Source: Methylocapsa sp. (GTDB lineage: Bacteria; Pseudomonadota; Alphaproteobacteria; Rhizobiales; Beijerinckiaceae). From it: a DNA stretch of 7,051 bases. Positions 5,538 to 7,051 of this stretch are shown here, one piece after another (position 1 is the stretch's first letter; the number at the start of each line of letters is the position of its first letter). A program made the translations under genes and the position numbers. The notes below the pieces were generated by a model. The model had not been told where the DNA came from and made no database searches. It saw only the letters and a program-made list of their open reading frames with translations. The DNA lies in contig JAFMSB010000083.1 of assembly GCA_017353815.1 (NCBI GenBank), positions 1 to 7,051 on the forward strand, written 5' to 3'.

Positions 5538-7051
5538 ATGGATGAAGCGGGGGATTCCAATGGGCTGCCCGATGCCCGCCGGGGTTCCGTGGGCGAAGAA
5601 GGCGGCGCGACAATAGCGGGCATCGACCTCGAGGCTGACCGGCTGCGCGAGGAATGCGGGATTTTCGGAATCTTTGGCCATCCCGATGCCGCGGCCATCA
5701 CCGCGCTTGGGCTGCATGCCTTGCAGCACCGCGGCCAGGAGGCGGCAGGCATCGTGACCTTCGACGGTCACCGTTTCAATTCCGAGCGCAGGCTTGGCCT
5801 CGTCGGCGATAATTTTTCCAAGGCATCGACCATCGAACGCCTGCCGGGCGAATCGGCGATCGGCCATGTGCGCTATTCGACGACGGGCGAGACGGTGTTG
5901 CGCAACGTGCAGCCGCTTTTTGCCGAGCTTTACGCAGGCGGCTTTGCCATTGCCCACAATGGCAATCTCACCAACGGCCTCAGCCTGCGGCGCGATCTCG
6001 TGCAAAGTGGCGCCATCTATCAATCGACCACCGACACCGAGGCCATCCTGCATCTTGTTGCCCGCAGCCGGCGGCCGCACCTCATCGACCGCTTTGTTGA
6101 GGCGCTGCGCGCGGCCGAGGGCGCCTATTCGCTCGTTGCGCTGAGCAACAAGAAGCTGATGGGCGCTTGCGATCCGTTGGGCATAAGACCGCTTGTGCTC
6201 GGCGAGCTCGACGGGCGTTACCTCCTCGCCTCGGAGACCTGCGCGCTCGATATCATCGGCGCGCGTTTTTTGCGCGATATCGGCAATGGCGAAATCGTGG
6301 TCATTTCGGACGATGGCATCGAGAGCCTGCGGCCATTTCCGCCGCGACCCATGCGCCCTTGCATCTTCGAATATATTTACTTCGCCAGGCCGGATTCGAT
6401 CGTGCACGGCAAGCCCGTCTATAATGTGCGCAAGGCGATGGGCGCCGAGCTCGCCAAAGAGGCCCCAGCCGAGGCCGATGTGGTTGTTCCCATTCCCGAT
6501 TCCGGCGTGCCCGCGGCGCTTGGCTTTGCCCAGCATTCAGGCATTCCCTTTGAGCTTGGCATCATCCGCAACCATTATGTCGGGCGCACCTTCATTCAGC
6601 CCTTCCAATCCGTGCGCGAATTGGGAGTGCGGCTCAAGCACAGCGCCAATCGCGCCGTCGTCAAGGGCAAGCGCATCGTCCTCATCGACGATTCGATCGT
6701 GCGCGGGACAACCTCGGTCAAGATCGTGCGCATGATGCGCGAGGCGGGCGCGCGCGAGGTGCATTTCCGGATCTCTTCGCCGCCCATTGCCTATCCCGAT
6801 TATTACGGGATCGACACGCCCGAGCGCGACAAATTGCTCGCCGCGACCCATACGCTCGACGAGATGCGCGCCTATATCGGCTGCGATACGCTGGCCTTTT
6901 TATCCGTAAATGGGATCTACCGCGCGCTCGGCGAGAAGTGCCGCGACCCGAATCGGCCGCAATATACCGATCATTGCTTTACCGGCGATTATCCGACCAG
7001 GCTCACGGATACGGCTGGCGACACCAAGGCGCAACTCTCGCTGCTCGCCGA
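5538..7051 (+). CDS. purF: Amidophosphoribosyltransferase, 3' end beyond window
   Basis: First committed enzyme of de novo purine synthesis: it transfers ammonia from glutamine to PRPP, giving 5-phosphoribosylamine. The reading frame is open from the ATG at 5538 to the window end (504 codons, no stop). By family comparison only a short tail seems to be missing. AAGGGA (5526-5531) lies six bases before the ATG. The N-terminal glutaminase domain shows EECGIFGIFGH with presumed nucleophile Cys40, LQHRGQEAAGI, GHVRYST (Arg112), HNGN (140-143) and TTDTE (164-168). The phosphoribosyltransferase domain has IFEYIYFARPDS, GRTFIQP and the PRPP loop VLIDDSIVRGTT (381-392). Residues 1-39 precede the catalytic cysteine and look like a propeptide of the Bacillus-type enzyme, but longer. 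Of the Bacillus Fe-S ligand positions, only the first keeps a cysteine (Cys275); the others read Asp421, Pro474 and Thr477. It is divergent from pyrH; no other purine gene is visible, and cvpA, a common neighbour, is not upstream. Confidence 0.96.
   Translation, partial: MDEAGDSNGLPDARRGSVGEEGGATIAGIDLEADRLREECGIFGIFGHPDAAAITALGLHALQHRGQEAAGIVTFDGHRFNSERRLGLVGDNFSKASTIERLPGESAIGHVRYSTTGETVLRNVQPLFAELYAGGFAIAHNGNLTNGLSLRRDLVQSGAIYQSTTDTEAILHLVARSRRPHLIDRFVEALRAAEGAYSLVALSNKKLMGACDPLGIRPLVLGELDGRYLLASETCALDIIGARFLRDIGNGEIVVISDDGIESLRPFPPRPMRPCIFEYIYFARPDSIVHGKPVYNVRKAMGAELAKEAPAEADVVVPIPDSGVPAALGFAQHSGIPFELGIIRNHYVGRTFIQPFQSVRELGVRLKHSANRAVVKGKRIVLIDDSIVRGTTSVKIVRMMREAGAREVHFRISSPPIAYPDYYGIDTPERDKLLAATHTLDEMRAYIGCDTLAFLSVNGIYRALGEKCRDPNRPQYTDHCFTGDYPTRLTDTAGDTKAQLSLLA

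Noticed and set aside
5499..6536. Long open frame (345 codons) on the minus strand opposite purF
   Set aside because: It lies wholly antisense to purF and its promoter region, has no recognisable motif, and is the expected by-product of GC-rich codon use in the real gene.

Overview
The window is a GC-rich piece of bacterial chromosome that reads as ordinary housekeeping DNA from an alphaproteobacterium. It is most like the Rhizobiales; a Beijerinckiaceae or Methylocystaceae relative is a guess. The clues are the strong G/C preference at third codon positions, the gene order pyrH-frr-uppS-cdsA-dxr, and the long N-terminal form of GreB.

Layout: greB (2-544, +) meets dxr tail to tail across a 45-base gap. 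A five-gene cluster is then transcribed leftward, in reading order pyrH (5286 to 4546), frr (4475 to 3915), uppS (3717 to 2896), cdsA (2868 to 1987) and dxr (1813 to 590). A 251-base divergent region (5287-5537) separates pyrH from purF, which runs rightward from 5538 and leaves the window still open. I saw no tRNA or rRNA gene, CRISPR array, insertion sequence or phage gene.

How the genes fit together: PyrH makes UDP for RNA, DNA and envelope precursors. Frr recycles ribosomes. UppS makes the undecaprenyl carrier lipid, CdsA makes CDP-diacylglycerol for phospholipids, and Dxr commits carbon to the MEP isoprenoid pathway that feeds UppS. PurF opens de novo purine synthesis, and GreB rescues backtracked RNA polymerase. 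The cluster therefore joins nucleotide supply, translation and envelope lipid synthesis. In many relatives it is flanked by rpsB-tsf upstream and rseP-bamA downstream. Here purF and greB sit in those places.

The regions worth a second look are non-coding: the purF leader, which can fold two competing hairpins; the 197-base frr-uppS spacer with a 14-bp AT palindrome; and the 173-base cdsA-dxr spacer with two inverted repeats. PurF is also notable because it appears to keep a propeptide while lacking most of the iron-sulfur ligands of the Bacillus enzyme. I found no convincing undescribed system.
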